Of a stretch of DNA of 64,000 nucleotides, positions 32,945 to 44,429 are shown one piece after another (position 1 is the first letter of the stretch; each line of letters opens with the position of its first letter). The DNA is from Massospora cicadina (Eukaryota; Entomophthoromycota; Entomophthoromycetes; Entomophthorales; Entomophthoraceae). The translations under genes and the position numbers were made by a program. The DNA is taken from NCBI GenBank assembly GCA_022478985.1, contig JAKSZP010009292.1, positions 124,001-188,000 on the forward strand. Reading direction: 5' to 3'. The notes under the pieces were generated by a model. The model saw only the letters and a list, made by a program, of their open reading frames with translations. It was not told the origin of the DNA and ran no database searches.

Positions 32945-34530
32945 AGGCTGACCATGGTATGGATACTTCCAATAAACTCCAACTACAAAACACCAAGGAA
33001 TAACAAAGGGTACCCCAGAGGAGCCATAGCTACTTTTGTTGCTAGTGGGACTGCCAGTGAAAGGAAGAAGGGGAGTGACAAGGGCGGCCTGGGCCAAAAC
33101 TGAACTTATGAGTAAAAGGATCTGACGAGAGGAACCAGAAGTGGAACCAGGATGACACCAACTGGATTTGGCGAGATGGCAGGTGGACAAACATCCAAGC
33201 TTGAAAGTGATCCATGATGTGGGAGTGGAAGCGACGCACTGCTTCATGGAGGGTTGGGGTAGTGCCAGACAGTGCATCAAGGACAATGGTGTGGATCATC
33301 CATGGCACTATTGTAACAACAAAGGAATGGAGCAAAGGGTGGATAGTGGAGGTCATGGAAAAGGCGAAGATGTTTTTAGACAGGCTGAATGCCTGGTCAC
33401 TCTCCTGGCAAAAGAGGCGTATAACATCCCACCAAATACCCCTGTGATAGCGGGAAATCTTCCAAGTGATGGAATAATGATCCATATTGACTGCAAACTA
33501 TACATGATGTTTGAGAGGCATTGGACCGCTCAGCCATGCGGTACACTTTTCTCAGATATATCCACACATGGGCGCAGTTTTGGGGTTGTAAAAGAGGATG
33601 GTGTGTGTACTGCCAAATGCCCTTATGGGTCTCCAAAGGTTATGGGATGTCGAGATTGTCAAGATAGTCCACATAAACAATGAGGTGGGGATGTTGGGGT
33701 ACCAGGTTGTTTAAAACGACTTGATCATGAACTTCTTGTTTGAAACGGGGAGTAGGGCGACCCTCTGGGCGGTGTGTCCACTGATGCTGATTCTCCACTC
33801 AGAGCTCCGCATGGATAGAAGATTTTGTTTGAAGTGGGGCGACGTCCCATGCAGACCCAAGGCTGAGGGATTAGAGGTCAGATAGATTAGCAGAGAATGG
33901 GAGTGGGTAGGATTGCGGAGGCCCAGGGCGTGGGAAAAATTGGAGCGGGCCACGTGTGACCAGTGTTGGGCTAGGAGTGTGGGGTTGGTGACTGCAGAGA
34001 TTCAGATGCCAATTATTTTGGCGCATGGGTTCTCAAAGTTAAGCAGGCCCATACCACCACTATGGAGAGGGCCAAACATGAAATCAAGACGCACTGGTGG
34101 TGGGCGGCCTAACCAAAGCCACTCTTGTAGGAGGGCGTATAAAGAGAAGAAGAAAAAGGAGGAAAAGGCGGCAGAATGGGCCATAAACTAGACTTTGGAC
34201 AGGAGCATAGATTTGGCAAGCACAACCAGGCCTGGGAGGGTAGTCTGGTGGGCTCTGAGGTAGGCGATGCGTTTTGTGACATTGTCAAGGATGTGGTATT
34301 CCATTACTGATGAGGTGTACCCTCCCGCCTCCAGCCACACTCCCTAATTGGCGTACCTGACCAGCAGTGGGTCTTGGAACGAAAGGGAGCATAAGTGGGG
34401 AGATATGGGGTGGTTGGGGCAAGCGAACCTGTGAGCTAGCTGCTGAAGCAGTAGGTAATGGGGTTCTGGAGAACAGCGGGCTTGTTACCAGCTGAGGAGA
34501 ATGATTTTGGTTTTGGAGGCGTTAAGAGCA
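32945..34530 (-). pseudogene. LINE H ORF2, C-terminal part
   Basis: Minus-strand continuation after RT. At about 33545-33480 is SQTSCIVCSQYGSLFHHLED, which resembles the Cys/His segment (CxxC...H...H) near the end of many LINE ORF2 proteins. It is followed by IWWDVIRLFCQESD (about 33440-33400). The long minus frames 33042-33485 and 32891-33286 overlap each other in two registers, showing at least one frameshift. The middle (33700-34500) holds only short open runs. Long plus-strand frames here (33168-33683) are shadows. Confidence 0.6.
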
Positions 34531-35575
34531 GTGTTACTGACTCTTGAATAACTTGATAGTTGCCTCTAGCGCATAAGCATCTTGGTTGTGAAACACCTTG
34601 ACCACACAATCATCAGCAAATGCCAGCATCTTAAATGGTGCTTGGCCCTGCACATGGACACCAGCAAGGCGGGCATTCACATTGCATAGAAGTGGGTCAA
34701 GGCTGAAGTTGTACTTGAGTGGACTTAAAGGGTCCCTTTGGCGGAGACCCCTTTGTGGGTGAACCACATCAGTGAGGAAACCAGGGCCACGCACAGCAAT
34801 TGTGGCAGATTTTGTAAACAACATCACCCAATTAATGAACCTCTGGAGAAGTGGAATTTGTGGAGGCAGGATTTGAGGTAAATTACAGTTGACTCTATCA
34901 TAAGCTTTTTGCTGGTCTAAGAAAACAAGAATTCAAGTAGCCGTGGATTGGCAGACGTTGGTTATAGTGAGTATGTTGTCCCATATTGACCGCTTGGGGA
35001 TAAAACCAAATTTTCTCAGAGGAGTTTACATCAGAGGCAACTTTCCCTAAGCAGTTGGCCATAACTTTAGTAATTCATTCAGTATCCATATTAGTAAGTG
35101 ATATGGGGCGCCAGTTGGCCAAGTCTAGCTTATCCCCTTTATTATACAGCGTTATTAGTTACGCCTCCTGGCCCCCAGGAAGGAGGCGCATTTCCAACAG
35201 ACACTGTTCATTGAGGCAAGCAGCAAAAAGGAGAAATTTTTAAAGTATCACTAATAGAACTCATACGGAATCCCATCTGGACCTGGGAACTTCCTGCGAG
35301 GTGAATTGCAAACGGCATACCAGAGTTCATCACAAGTAATTAAATTAACTAACTCTGGGTAATAGGAAATGGTGCAGATATGTGCGCTATTGAGAAACTC
35401 CTCAATTTCGACCAGTTCAACTGGATCAGATTGATATAATTTGGAGTAATAGTTTCAAACTTTGATTGCCACTTCAGTTGGAGTTTCTGCAACTGAGTGG
35501 TCCAGCCGCCTCACCTGTGTGCAGGCCAAACTCTGTTGTGGCATGAGTAATTTTTGAAAAAATAGGCAGAACATG
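34531..35575 (-). pseudogene. LINE H ORF2, reverse transcriptase
   Basis: A clear LINE RT on the minus strand, in order: VAIKV...YYSKLYQSDPVELVE (about 35480-35420); FPGPDGIPYEFY (35290-35255), the conserved PGPDGIP motif; FGFIPKRSIWDNILT (35025-34975); FLDQQKAYDRVN (about 34930-34890), the first catalytic Asp; RGLRQRDPLSPLKYNFSLDP (34755-34695); and MLAFADDCVV (34640-34610), the catalytic ADD box, intact. Several stops and at least two frameshifts break it. ORF2 is interrupted at 35576 by a solo LTR. Confidence 0.85.
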
Positions 35576-36713
35576 TGTTAGATTTTCATGGTTGACTCAA
35601 AAATAAACCCTTCAAGAAAACCATCAATGCTAATAGATTAATCCCATTTATGGATCCTTTGATCTTTCCCGATTTATCCACATAACTAAATTCATTCCAA
35701 AACCACCTCAATTGTACTTAAATCGTCCCAATTATTGTAGATAACAATAGTTATGATATAATCATATTATGGCCAATTATGGGTCTACTTGGGTGCAAAG
35801 TGGTCTCATGGCATTAACTAAATTGCACTCATAAATTAGTGCACTAATCTTAATGCACTAAGGCGGAATTCTGGGTTCATTTAATGAAATAGAATAATTA
35901 AGCAATTATACATAGATGTCCCAATTAAGGGCGTACTTAGTGCTATTGAGAGGCCTGCTGACATCCCAATTAGGGGTGCTTCATCTTTATCATTCATATA
36001 TATTTTAATCCCCATTTATTGTTATTTGTCAAGTTATGATGTAGCTATAATTGGGAAGATTTTGATGTTGAGTTTATAACCAAAATCGTCCCAATTATGA
36101 GATTAAAATTGCCTTCAGTCAGGCTGAAACAAAAGTTATTTTTAGTCAATTCATGGGCCAAATTGAATTGAGAATGTTTCATGATTATTGCCATGACCAC
36201 AGAGGATTGGCATAATATGAATGAACTCATCTAATAGATGAGTTCAGCCAGGAGATGCCTGAGAGGTATATAATACTGGCACCTGGCCAATTAATAAATC
36301 ATCATCATTTACCATTTAAATATTGATCATTAATAACTATTGTCGCTTAGTCTATTAACTATTGTTTCTATCTGTCATCTGTCTGATATTCGTATCTGTT
36401 GCCTTTACATCTATATTAAATAGTTGTGTGTGTTTTACTTCCCAAGAGAAGTACATAGTTATCTGCTGGAGAAGTAGTCCCAAATATAGAGGAATAAATT
36501 CCTAATTTTGTACAAAGACAGAAGGTCTTGTAATTGTTGTTGCTAGTAGACTTAAGAAGATGGTAAGCGTACCAGAGTTACTTGGCTATTATCAAAGATT
36601 ATTGGAGTTTAACTTCCCAATTATGAGCAGGAGTTTCATTTAGGAAAGTGAGTTTTATCTTCGAATTCATTGTTAAGTCATTTTAGCTTGCACCATTGGC
36701 TGAAAACTTAACA
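35576..36713 (+). mobile_element. Solo LTR inserted in LINE H ORF2 (1138 bp)
   Basis: Begins TGTTAGATTTTC and ends CTTAACA. It is flanked by ACATG (35571-35575) and GCATG (36714-36718), a 5-bp target duplication with one change. It has no coding sequence but has a TATA box, GGTATATAATACTGG (36265-36280), followed by an AATAAATCATCATC stretch, the order expected in U3-R. LINE coding sequence resumes on both sides. A solo LTR arises by recombination between the two LTRs of a full element. I saw no second copy of this family. The orientation is taken from the TATA box. Confidence 0.75.
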
Positions 36714-37840
36714 GCATGTATTGCTCACCATTATATTTTTTGCCTTGAACTGAACATAAACGTGATGCTTGTGCTGTATTACAGAGAATTGAGATGAGCA
36801 GACACTTCTGCCCACTTATGTCTTAAAGCTGGGAAGTAGCCTGCAGCAGGGAGATTAGACTCCAGGTGGTCCACTTATGCAAGTGTGCACATAATGACCT
36901 CTGAGGCAGCCTAGGAGTAACATGATGAGAGGTGGCATGCCTGACGGATGGTGTTTGTTTTGAAGGTTGACCAGGTAGTAAGTGTTATCAACACAGAATG
37001 GTGTGGCGAACTCTGGTGCCAAACTTTTTGGTGTCCACCCATGAGGAAAACCAGGACGACGTGATCTCAGCTGGACAAATTTTGCACCATTTTGGTGCCT
37101 GTGACGCTGGGCTTGACAAAGTGAAGGAAATTGACACCAACCTGTGGTTGTAGAAATTTATTTTTGTCATCATAAATTGTGCAATCTGGTAACAAAAGAT
37201 CAACGGTTAAGAATATGGTCATGCAGGATATAGACCCCAGCTGACCATTGTGCACATATAGATGGGACATGTTGGGGAGCAGCGGTGCATGTTTGGGAGG
37301 GTATCAAAAATCCCCAAATTGGTAGTTAGAACGTGTATTATATGTGCCCTGGGGGAGGGGGTAGGCGTTGAAGGCCAGCAGTAAGTGGCTGTGTTGGCCC
37401 AGCAGTTCAGGTCGCCCACCACAAACAGATCAGGAGGAAGTGGGAGGGAAGTTACAGCTGAGAGGAATTCCCATAAGCCCATGCACAGGTTGGGACATAC
37501 ATATCAACAATAGCGTGCACTTCTTTTTCCCATGAAAAGGACACTACTAGCACATTTCCATCGAGGTGAAAGTGTTTAGAAATAAATTTGAAACTACAGG
37601 TTGCATATATAAGCACCCCACAGTGCTGCGACCAAAAAGAAAGGAAGGGGAGGAGAATGATTGCTCATGTTTACTCAACACTACGTGGACAGTGGGTTTC
37701 CTGAATGGCCAGGATGTCCACAGGTAAATTATTTTTCAAAAAACTCAGTTACTAGTCTGGGATGGCGAGGCCTTGAGTCCATCAATGTTCAGCGTCCATA
37801 TTGTAAAGGCTCTCCCCATTGTACCTTAGGTGTAATGGGA
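36714..37840 (-). pseudogene. LINE H ORF2, endonuclease
   Basis: An apurinic/apyrimidinic-type endonuclease that nicks target DNA for target-primed reverse transcription. On the minus strand ORF2 starts about 37800 with FTIWTLNIDGLKASPSQT, then ILAIQETHCPRS (about 37720-37685), carrying the QETH motif. GVLIYATCSF, VVSFSWEKEVHAIVDMYVPT (37560-37500), then DLFVVGDLNCWAN (about 37430-37390), equivalent to the GDFN motif, follow. The C-terminal part (37200-36990) is shifted. At 36900-36750 is a linker with HLNSL and ITFMFSSRQKI, as between endonuclease and RT in this LINE class. Confidence 0.8.
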
Positions 37841-38761
37841 AGGGCCCCCTTGCCCTTCCTGTTCTGCTTTACCAGTTATTCAGCAGCTTTTTTTCTTGTG
37901 CATGGTTCATCAGTGGAGTGTAACCATTCTTTATTGATTGCCTTTTCTGAGGGTTTATTGTCAGATTTGGTTTTAGATGATTTGTTTCGACTTTTTGCGT
38001 TGCTATGTACCTGTGGTGCATCATCAGAGGTTGAAAAAAACTTGGGAGGGAAGTGTATGGTAGAATCAGTTACAATCAGTGCTTGTTAACTTTTTTGGAA
38101 AATTTGACTCACCATCTGGTCTGCAGGTTGGTTGGCTTAATCTGATTGGTGAGTTGATTTTCAAGCCACTTCAGCTAATTTTGACTCGATGTCATTCTGG
38201 GTTTGGGCAGGTGGGATCATGAACACTGCCATAGCTGCTGCCTTAGCTGTTATGCAGGATTGTTTAGTCTTTTTGCATTCTTGTGGGGACACAGGTTTTA
38301 CCTGAATATAACACCCCTGTGCACCCCAAGGGAATGAAGCGTTGGTGTCAAAATCTGGTTTTTAAAATGAGTTTGGCACTTCCCATTGCATTGGGGAGGA
38401 TTTCGTTCTGTGTGATACACTCTATGGAGGGGCAGGTGTGTGCCTTGTGGCCAAAAGCAGGACAAAAGGTGCAGATAGGGGGTGCGCTATCCACCGTGAT
38501 GCAGAACGTGTGGAATTCCTGCCCATCAATATTCACAACTGCAGTATAGGGATTAAGGTAAAGCCTTCCGTGATGACCACATTTGGGGTGATCACTGCAA
38601 TTTCTTTGCCCATGCACAGGTCCAGCATAAGCATAAAGTGTTGCATTTCGAAGTAATAAAGTTCTCCATAGCTTCTAAGCCCACCATGATGGTGCTCCAG
38701 CATTGTGCACTTTATAATTGTGGGGAGGAAGTAAAATGTAACAATGTTTGGTTAGACTTGG
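37841..38761 (-). pseudogene. LINE H ORF1, 3' part with zinc knuckle
   Basis: Open run 38348-38617 on the minus strand: TAVVNIDGQEFHTFCITVD, then CTFCPAFGHKAHTC, a perfect CX2CX4HX4C knuckle. Gag-like ORF1 proteins of Tad- and I-type LINEs end in such knuckles and coat the element RNA. The remaining ORF1 tail (38340-37850) is broken by stops. The 5' part of the gene lies at 48919-49246, beyond element I. Plus-strand frames here (37661-38089, 38283-38549) are shadows. Confidence 0.75.
38757..38761. repeat. Target-site duplication of element I, left
   Basis: CTTGG, exactly repeated at 48914-48918. Confidence 0.85.
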
Positions 38762-40575
38762 TGTAAAATTTTTTAAGGTTGTTATTGACAAGCAACCTAG
38801 TAACCTTTTTACTGCACAGGTTCAGTTCCCTTGTGCACTTTATCACGTTGTATAGAATAGTTTATTAATTGATAATAGTATGGAGACTATTATTTGTAGA
38901 AGAGTATGTATTATATTTCAGCCAAACGCTCAGCAAGTATTCCTAATCAAATACTTTGTGAAGTTGTACTCATGGAAATTTGTTCCTTTGCTCTTGTCCA
39001 CCCAATCTTTGCTGAGATACCCTGGTGACAGTCTCTCACAGCCCAACATACAGTTGGCAGCTATCCCCAATTGTGGTTCCTTCTTCTCTAGATCCCTCCC
39101 AGATTATTTACTTTCCCTCTGAGAGTCTTCCAATTATTGCCCTCTGCAATAATATCCTTGAGACAGAACAACATAATTAAGCTGATATTAGATTAACCAT
39201 ATACTGAATGGATAATATTACTAAATGCTGTAAATACTGGTTTTTGACTGTTTTTATTATAGTGAATCCTATGGAATATATATAGTGGGGAATATGGCTG
39301 TCTAACCCTCAGTTAACACCTCTTCGATGAAACAGCAGCTGTTGCCATTAAATCACCAATCCTCATCTCAGCAGAGATGGTTTTCCTCATCCTGGCTGGG
39401 ATTCTGTCATTGGACATCCTCGAGACCTCAAATGGAAAGAGTCAGAAAATGTGTCTCTAATGTTTTCCTCTCGATTCAAGTAAACTAACCATATTTGGAT
39501 TATGACCTGCTTAGGTAATGGGTTTTATTACCCATTTTGGCAGGTCACTCACTAACCAATTGATTTGCTAGTTGCAGGAGGCATCACTCGCCTCACAACT
39601 TTCTATACATTCCCAATCAGGTGGTGATGAAACCTGACCAATCCCTATTGGTACACCTGATAGTTAACCACTATTAGATGCCCCTATTGTAACGATCAAA
39701 AACATCCAGTTTTTGACTGCCATCTTGCCTTAGGATTGGCGATAGACGCCAAATGATTGTCTGATATGAGGTTCCCTCAAGGTAAGCGCTTTGATTCATC
39801 ATACTCACCAATTCAACCTCTGATTTAGGGAAATTCAAAACAAGAAAAGATGACACAGGTAAGTGAAAATCTGACCCCAAAATTAGCCTTGTTTTATTTT
39901 ATTAACAAAATAAACACGCGGACAAATTAAATCAATAACATAGGGCACCGCGAATGAGACATAATAAAAAACCCAGGTATTTGGTGGATCAAGGTTCTCG
40001 ATGCCAAATCCCAATATTTTGTTGAGGATAAAAAATTCAGTTCGCCATGTGATACCAGGTAAGACAAGGCAAGGGCGGCCCTGAGGCCACCAGAGAATCC
40101 CACGCAAGAGAAGGAAATGAGGAAAAATTCTGAACCAAGTTCAGAATCATGTGGGCTCAACCTTTTAAGGTCGCCCTTCTGGGGAGCCCCTCCTGCACTG
40201 TTCTTTAGGCCCCTAAGAGCCTAAGAATAGTGCGGGAGGGGAACAGCCCAGTGCTGGACCCCGCATAAACCTCAAAAAACCCAAAAAGTGTTTTGACTCA
40301 AGATTTGGAAATCCGGAATCTTGAGTCAAAATGTAATAATCAGTTTAGCCTGACTGTTCCACCTATTTTGTTGGCAACTCCGCCCAATGAGATCTTAAGT
40401 ATTCATCCAGATCAATCCCTGAAAGATACAACCAGGCGAATATCCCAAGTTCCACTGAACATAGTTACTCCAAAACTCAGGCCAACTGATTTCTTTTTCA
40501 CTTTGCCTTAAGGAATTTTCCCCTAGCGCTACCAGGCAATCTACTAGGCTGGGAATATGGACAAAATCCCAACAC
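38762..40575 (-). repeat. 3' LTR of element I, interrupted
   Basis: Two blocks, 38762-39687 and 40362-40575, align continuously with 47780-48913; removing the insert and one CCTAT gives 1135 bp. On the minus strand it begins TGTTGGGATT and ends TACA. TATATATA near 39279-39285 (in gaatatatatagtgggg) is the likely TATA box on either strand. Confidence 0.85.
39688..40361. mobile_element. Solo LTR nested in the 3' LTR of I (674 bp)
   Basis: Begins TGTAACGATC and ends CTGTTCCA, flanked by a perfect 5-bp duplication CCTAT (39683-39687 and 40362-40366). The other LTR of I (around 48702) is uninterrupted at this point, so this is a later insertion. It carries two strong inverted repeats: arms 40187-40210 and 40219-40241 (CTCCTGCACTG with its complement), and perfect 15-base arms TTTTGACTCAAGATT (40291-40305) and AATCTTGAGTCAAAA (40317-40331). 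Orientation is not determined. Confidence 0.85.
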
Positions 40576-40594
40576 ATCCCCCCTCTTACCTAGA
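40576..40594 (-). promoter_or_regulatory. Polypurine tract of element I
   Basis: On the minus strand GGTAAGAGGGGGGATG abuts the start of the 3' LTR, the expected primer for plus-strand synthesis. Confidence 0.75.
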
Positions 40595-41148
40595 TTTCCA
40601 GTGAGAAAAGGACTGGGGCATGAGAACACTGCTTTGGACACTTGGTCAAATACTTCATTGGTTCAAGCGGAGTACACTCATCAATACCCAACACTGCTTG
40701 GGACGACTTTCAGCATATGGCGTTCTTCCTCTTCCTCCTTGCTACCACCTTCTCAGAGCGCGGTCCCAATGATCAACTGTAATGCTGGGCTGATCAAATT
40801 ACTTGTGATGATATTAGTCCCCAGATCCAGTTTTCCCCCTGTTAGGGTATAAGACCCGCTTTCATATTCAGGGTTCTTGGTCTGGCGTCCTTTATTTCCT
40901 ACCTTCTCCTCATCCTGGACAGGAGACTCTTGCCGCCAAAGTTCGTTTTGCAGCTCAATTAAAATATATATTTCTATATGCCATTGTTATTTCGCTCATA
41001 ACCTCTTGGCTATAAGTCATTCTTCCCTCAGAAAGCTTATTTCATTAATTTTGAGATTAATTTCTCCGAAATTGGAGCTTAACGGATTGTAGAGTGCATA
41101 ATGTCAACTTCAATATAAGTCTGACATCCCCCCTCTCATCCAGATCAT
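40595..41148 (+). promoter_or_regulatory. Non-coding segment upstream of antisense ORF, with a second polypurine-like tract
   Basis: No domain recognised. AATTAAAATATATATTTCTATA (about 40957-40978) could be a promoter for the plus-strand ORF that starts at 41149. On the minus strand GGATGAGAGGGGGGATGTC (41123-41142) nearly repeats the tract at 40576-40594, as if a second plus-strand initiation site lay here. Function is inference. Confidence 0.35.
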
Positions 41149-42321
41149 ATGTCAAATTCTGAGTCACGATACCAGCAGCTCATGAATAGATTGTCTTGTC
41201 AAGACCTACGTCTCTTCCAGCAGACGAGTCAGGATGCTCAGCAGAACCTATTTTTATGGTCCTTCCAGGACTCATACGCCTAGTCTGGTGCCAGCAGCTA
41301 TTCCTTCCATCAAATTACCAGAAACGGTAACTAATCCCTCTAAAACCAGGCTGGCTATCATTTCAAACAACTTTTGGCCGTTTCTTCCTCTGCCATTGAT
41401 TCCAGAGTTGGATTTCAAAACTCTCCTGGATTCAGCTCCTTTTGCTGATGCTCCAACCATCGTTATAGATGCTCCAGAGATTATGCCGGTTGCTCTGGAT
41501 TGTTTGTTTCTTGCCAGGTCAGACCTGCTCCCTGAGTTCCTCTTCTGACTCAGTAAATATTACAAACCCGCTGCTCTGGTCTCTAAGATCACAATTGGTA
41601 ACAGTATTCACTTCAAGATTCCCTACACTGAACTCTGGGCCCAAGTCACTGAGGCTTTGACTCTAGCGCTGAATCCCTCTGATCTGGATAACATTCAGGA
41701 TTGGGATAACGCCACTTATGCTCTTCGCTTTGCTGGTCAAGTTCTTTGAAGTTGGTCCATGAAGCTTCCAGCCTTGCCTGAGTTCCATTGTTTGTTCAGC
41801 TTTAGCTTCCAAGAAGCCCTTAGTCATCACTTGCAGGATGCAATCCGCTCCCTGCATGACTATCTCTTCTCCAGTGCTTCCCATCAGTATCTTCTGCTGA
41901 TGGTGGTGATGAGGGGCATGATTCAGTAACCCCCGTCAAGCATCCCTTCTTTGCTGCCAGCCCACATGTCTGGTGTCCTTGATGAAGCCCGTCATCAGGC
42001 GCCCAGGACTAATCTTCCAGCTCCGGTACCAAATCAGGATTACTTGGGGTTATTCACTGATTGCCTCTTCTTATACTGTTGCTTTCCTCCCAGCTCCAGG
42101 GTTTCGCGATTGGCTTCATCCAACATCTCAATTTCCCTTCCCCTAGTCATTTTCTCACAGGGATTGGCGTCCACTCAAGGAATGTGGTTTCGTGTAGGTC
42201 TCACCCTCCCAGCATCCAATCTCATATTGATTTTGACGAGCTGTTCATTCCTACCACAATCCATCCTCCCTCCCCCAAGAGGCGACATAGGTGGAATCAT
42301 CCCCATACCAAGGACAATTAA
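41149..42321 (+). pseudogene. Antisense ORF between integrase and 3' LTR of element I
   Basis: A plus-strand coding-like stretch, opposite to gag-pol. From ATG 41149 it reads MSNSESRYQQLMNRLSCQD, a Gln-rich start. After a shift near 41270, one frame runs from 41234 to about 41928 with only two TGA stops (41546, 41747), each explicable as CGA changed to TGA. That frame contains YTELWAQVTEALTLALNP and DWDNATYALRFAG. Later frames end with PPSPKRRHRWNHPHTK (about 42270-42318), a basic run like a nuclear signal. The whole is about 390 residues. I recognise no family. An AATAAAAATAAAA stretch follows. Antisense extra ORFs in this position are known from some plant Tat-lineage gypsy elements (for example Grande). 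A captured host gene is the alternative. Confidence 0.45.
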
Positions 42322-42589
42322 TAAAAATAAAAAATTATAGAATTTTATCATTTTTCTCTATGCGTTTTATAAACACTTTTTTTCCAATTTTTTATCTTTA
42401 TTATTCTTTTTCCGATGGGACTTGACCTTGTTTTGGTTCAGCAGTCCATCTTTTTTATTTTTCCCCAAACTGGGTCCTGGGTACTTAAACCTGACAGTTT
42501 TCTATGGTTCAGAGGTCCTTTTTTCAGACTTGACCTAATCATCAGGACATGAACAACTTAATGATTTATTGGTCCTTCAGAAACTTTTA

Positions 42590-43570
42590 TTTTTTATATC
42601 AATCCAATACTTTAGATACTTAGCATGGACTTGATTCACAACTCTTCCATCCAAGAGATTCTTGATGGAGTAAGCATCAGTCGCCGTCTTGATGATCACT
42701 TTGAATGGACCTGACCACAACACATCTAGTTTGTTTCTTCATCCAAAATCATGTGTAACTCAATAGGCAACTCTTTCCCCTATTTGATATTCTTCTAAGG
42801 CTGATCAGTTCTTGTCGTCCATCAATTTCGCTTGTATACTTTTCTTCTAGGTTGTATCAAATGCTTGCGATTGCATATTGATCAGGATACTCATCAGTCA
42901 GTTCGGGTATTGCTCAGTACTCATCTCTGACGTAGGTTCTACCACCAAATATAAAATCGGTGGCAACGCGGCCTTTCTTCCATATGACAACTCAAACAAC
43001 ATATTTCCCATCGCCATACGATGACTAATATTGTAGGCAAACATCACTGAACTTATTTACATTCCCTACGCGGAAGTTATCCCTGCAACTAGCTTCCTCA
43101 ACGTCATGGCCTACGTTCCATTCACCCATTCTACCAGTCCATTCATCTCCAGCTGATAAGGTACTGACACGACTCCTTTAATCCACATTATCTCATTTAA
43201 TCTCAGGATCACATGAGACATGAAGTTGGTCCCATTGTCACTAAGCAGGATCTGCGGAAATCCATGCCAGTATACTAATTGATCCAGGATGAACCTCGCA
43301 GTACTGGTAGCATCTACTCTCGTTAGGGCTTTCATCTCAACCCATCTTGTAGGATGGTCGATGGCAACTATAATATACTTGACTCCCCCTGTGCTCATTG
43401 TCAGCAGTCCCATCACGTCAATGGACACCGTGTGCTCAGCAAATTAGGGCGGAACAGTCAGTATCCAGTTGTATTCTTATGTAGTTTGTGCAGCTGGCAC
43501 TCCATAAAACAAGCTAGATAATCAGTGACATTGTAGTTGATCAATTCCCATTAAAAGTACTGGCGAATAT
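42590..43570 (-). pseudogene. Integrase of element I, broken
   Basis: Minus strand. Core: MSIDVMGLLTMSTGGVKYII (from 43428; first Asp), VAIDHPTRWVEMKAL, ILLSDNGTNFMSHVI (43250-43205; second Asp), then VSVPYQLEMNGLVEW (43165-43120; Glu region, with the usual HPQTNG altered). After a gap, the C-terminal part near 42800-42590 has EEYQIGERVAY, LWSGPFKVIIKTATDAYSI and VNQVHAKYLKYW, a clear GPY/F domain. The zinc finger lies in the degraded 43440-43570. It ends about 270 bases from the end of the convergent antisense ORF. Confidence 0.8.
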
Positions 43571-44425
43571 GGTCAGTTGTTTTCCTCAGGCCTCCATGCC
43601 CAAAAACCTTGTGAGCTGCTTGTGCTATCACTGCTCTTTCTGACGGTTTTGGGAATAATAACCACTTCCCGTTGATTGTCTTGAATACTTGTCCATCCAT
43701 GGTCTTGGTGTTTTCCATCGCTTTCTAAAACGCACCTTGGATTTCTTGGGGCTCATTCCTGATTTTTCTTTGACCATTCTCTGGAATAGCTCATCCACCT
43801 GCGGGTATACCAACAGGACCATTGGCAACCGTGATAAGCCATCCACGTTCTGGTGAGAAGCCTTCACTCAATGGACAATCTCATAATCATAAGCCTGGAG
43901 CTTAAGTGCCCATCAGGACAGTCGTCCTTCTGGCTCTCTTAAATTGTGCAGCCAACGCAGCGAAGAGTGGTCCATTACCACCTTAAAAGTGCGTTTCGTG
44001 GATGTATACTTGAAACTGCTTGCATGCATAAATGACCGCAAGGCATTCACGTTCAGTCACGGTGTTATTCCTTTCAGTGGCTGAGAGTGTCCAGCTCACA
44101 TACACCACCGGATGTTCATCCCCAAGTTCGTCTACTTGGCTCAGTATGGCGCTGTTCGCCATCAACAAAGCATCAGTTTGAATGACAAACTCCCAAATGA
44201 AATTCAGATATTTCATAATTGGAAAATATTAAATACCAGCGTAGCTCATCAAAGAAGTCCTGGGCCTCTCTATTCCATACAAATCCTTTTTTTGGATCCT
44301 TTAATAAATGGAATAGTGGGTCTGCTATTCGGGTGAAGTCCCAAATAAATTTTCTGTAGTATCTGATAATCCCAAGGAACACTTGGATGTCTTGGAAACT
44401 CTTTGGTACAGTCATCCATTCTATA
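43571..44425 (-). pseudogene. RNase H and connector of element I
   Basis: Connector at 44415-44270: VPKSFQDIQVFLGIIRYYRK, then IADPLFHLLKDPKKGFVW. RNase H at 44216-43983: VIQTDALLMANSAILSQ, corresponding to TDAS...AILSQ; VVYVSWTLSATERNNTVTER and ECLAVIYACKQF. The downstream end (43867) reads HQNVDGLSRLP, the usual NVDALSRLP. Frames shift near 44220 and 43970. Confidence 0.8.
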
Positions 44426-44429
44426 GATG

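Noticed and set aside
33168..33683. 171-codon plus-strand ORF
   Set aside because: It is the reverse of LINE H ORF2, whose minus-strand Cys/His segment is recognisable in the same place.
37661..38089. 142-codon plus-strand ORF
   Set aside because: Antisense to LINE H endonuclease and ORF1; no own domain.
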